From Alphaproteobacteria bacterium (lineage in GTDB: Bacteria; Pseudomonadota; Alphaproteobacteria; UBA828), in NCBI GenBank assembly GCA_030604165.1, contig JAUVWK010000202.1, positions 1 to 5,689 of the forward strand: a stretch of 5,689 nt of DNA, given 5' to 3'. Both the position numbers and the translations under genes were made by a program. Below the pieces are notes generated by a model that had not been told where the DNA came from, ran no database searches, and saw nothing but the letters and a program-made list of their open reading frames with translations. Below, one piece after another: positions 5,441-5,689 of the stretch (position 1 is its first letter; every line of letters starts with the position of its first letter).

Positions 5441-5689
5441 CTACCCAGCGATCAGCCGCATCGTCTGGCGCTCGACCGGCGTCGTGCGCATAACCTGCGC
5501 CATGTCGGGCGCGTCGTCGGCCGCGAAGCGGGCCAGATAGCGGCCCTCGAAATAGACTTCGAGCCCGTCCTCGCGAAACGGATAGGGCGATAGCGCATAG
5601 GTGTCGTCGCCCGCCGGCCGGAGGCTGATTTCCACGTCGTCGCCGACATCCCTGGGCACGTTCTGAAAGCTCTCGGGCGCGCGGCCGCC
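5441..5689 (-). CDS. C-terminal part of a protein resembling DUF3891 (gene continues past the right edge)
   Basis: The frame is open from the window edge to a TAG at 5441, giving the last 82 residues. The ending includes ALSPYPFREDGLEVYFEGRYL, split here as ALSPYPFRED and GLEVYFEGRYLARF, followed by a short region with MAQVMRTTPVERQTMRL. The pattern of a Pro-aromatic-Pro-Phe segment, then a strand with EVYFEGRYL, then a final alanine/proline-rich helix and a strand resembles the C-terminus of DUF3891 proteins, a family without a known function. This assignment is from memory of the family pattern and is tentative. A GTG at 5659 could be read as a start, but no ribosome binding site precedes it and the frame stays open upstream, so a truncated view of a larger gene is more likely. 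It is separated from the VOC gene by 98 bp. Confidence 0.55.
   Translation of the reverse strand, partial: GGRAPESFQNVPRDVGDDVEISLRPAGDDTYALSPYPFREDGLEVYFEGRYLARFAADDAPDMAQVMRTTPVERQTMRLIAG

Overview
The window is GC-rich (about two thirds G+C by eye, third codon positions nearly all G or C). It is densely coding, with short intergenic gaps and Shine-Dalgarno-led starts. This composition and the protein types suggest an alphaproteobacterium of the Rhodospirillales or Hyphomicrobiales kind. That placement is an inference; no rRNA or marker gene is present.

Layout. A plus-strand gene at 3-992 encodes a luciferase-like (LLM class) flavin-dependent oxidoreductase. It converges, with 13 bp between stop codons, on a block of four minus-strand genes. 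Read in transcription order, from high to low coordinates, these are: a VOC/glyoxalase-fold protein with a long Lys/Arg-rich tail (5342-4560); a zinc-binding medium-chain dehydrogenase (4532-3501); a MalK/UgpC-type ABC ATP-binding protein (3459-2356); and an SCP-x-like thiolase (2208-1006). The spacers are 27, 41 and 147 bp, so the first three genes look like one operon, and the thiolase may also have its own promoter. At the right edge, 5441-5689 holds the C-terminal end of another minus-strand protein, tentatively DUF3891-like. No gap exceeds 150 bp, and I see no tRNA, rRNA, CRISPR array, insertion sequence or clear rho-independent terminator.

How the genes may work together. The thiolase, dehydrogenase and flavin oxidoreductase are the kinds of enzymes found in CoA-linked breakdown of lipids, terpenoids or other xenobiotic-type substrates, but the substrate cannot be read from sequence.

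The standout is the ABC protein. It is a full-length MalK-type protein with its regulatory domain, yet nearly every catalytic ATPase motif is altered: A-loop, Walker A Ser, LSGGQ signature, Walker B Asp and Glu, D-loop, and H-loop His. The surrounding structural sequence is well kept and the frame is intact. No permease or binding-protein gene lies beside it. It looks like a repurposed pseudo-ATPase and is the best candidate here for something undescribed. The second most unusual item is the VOC protein, whose C-terminal half resembles a bacterial histone H1-like tail.
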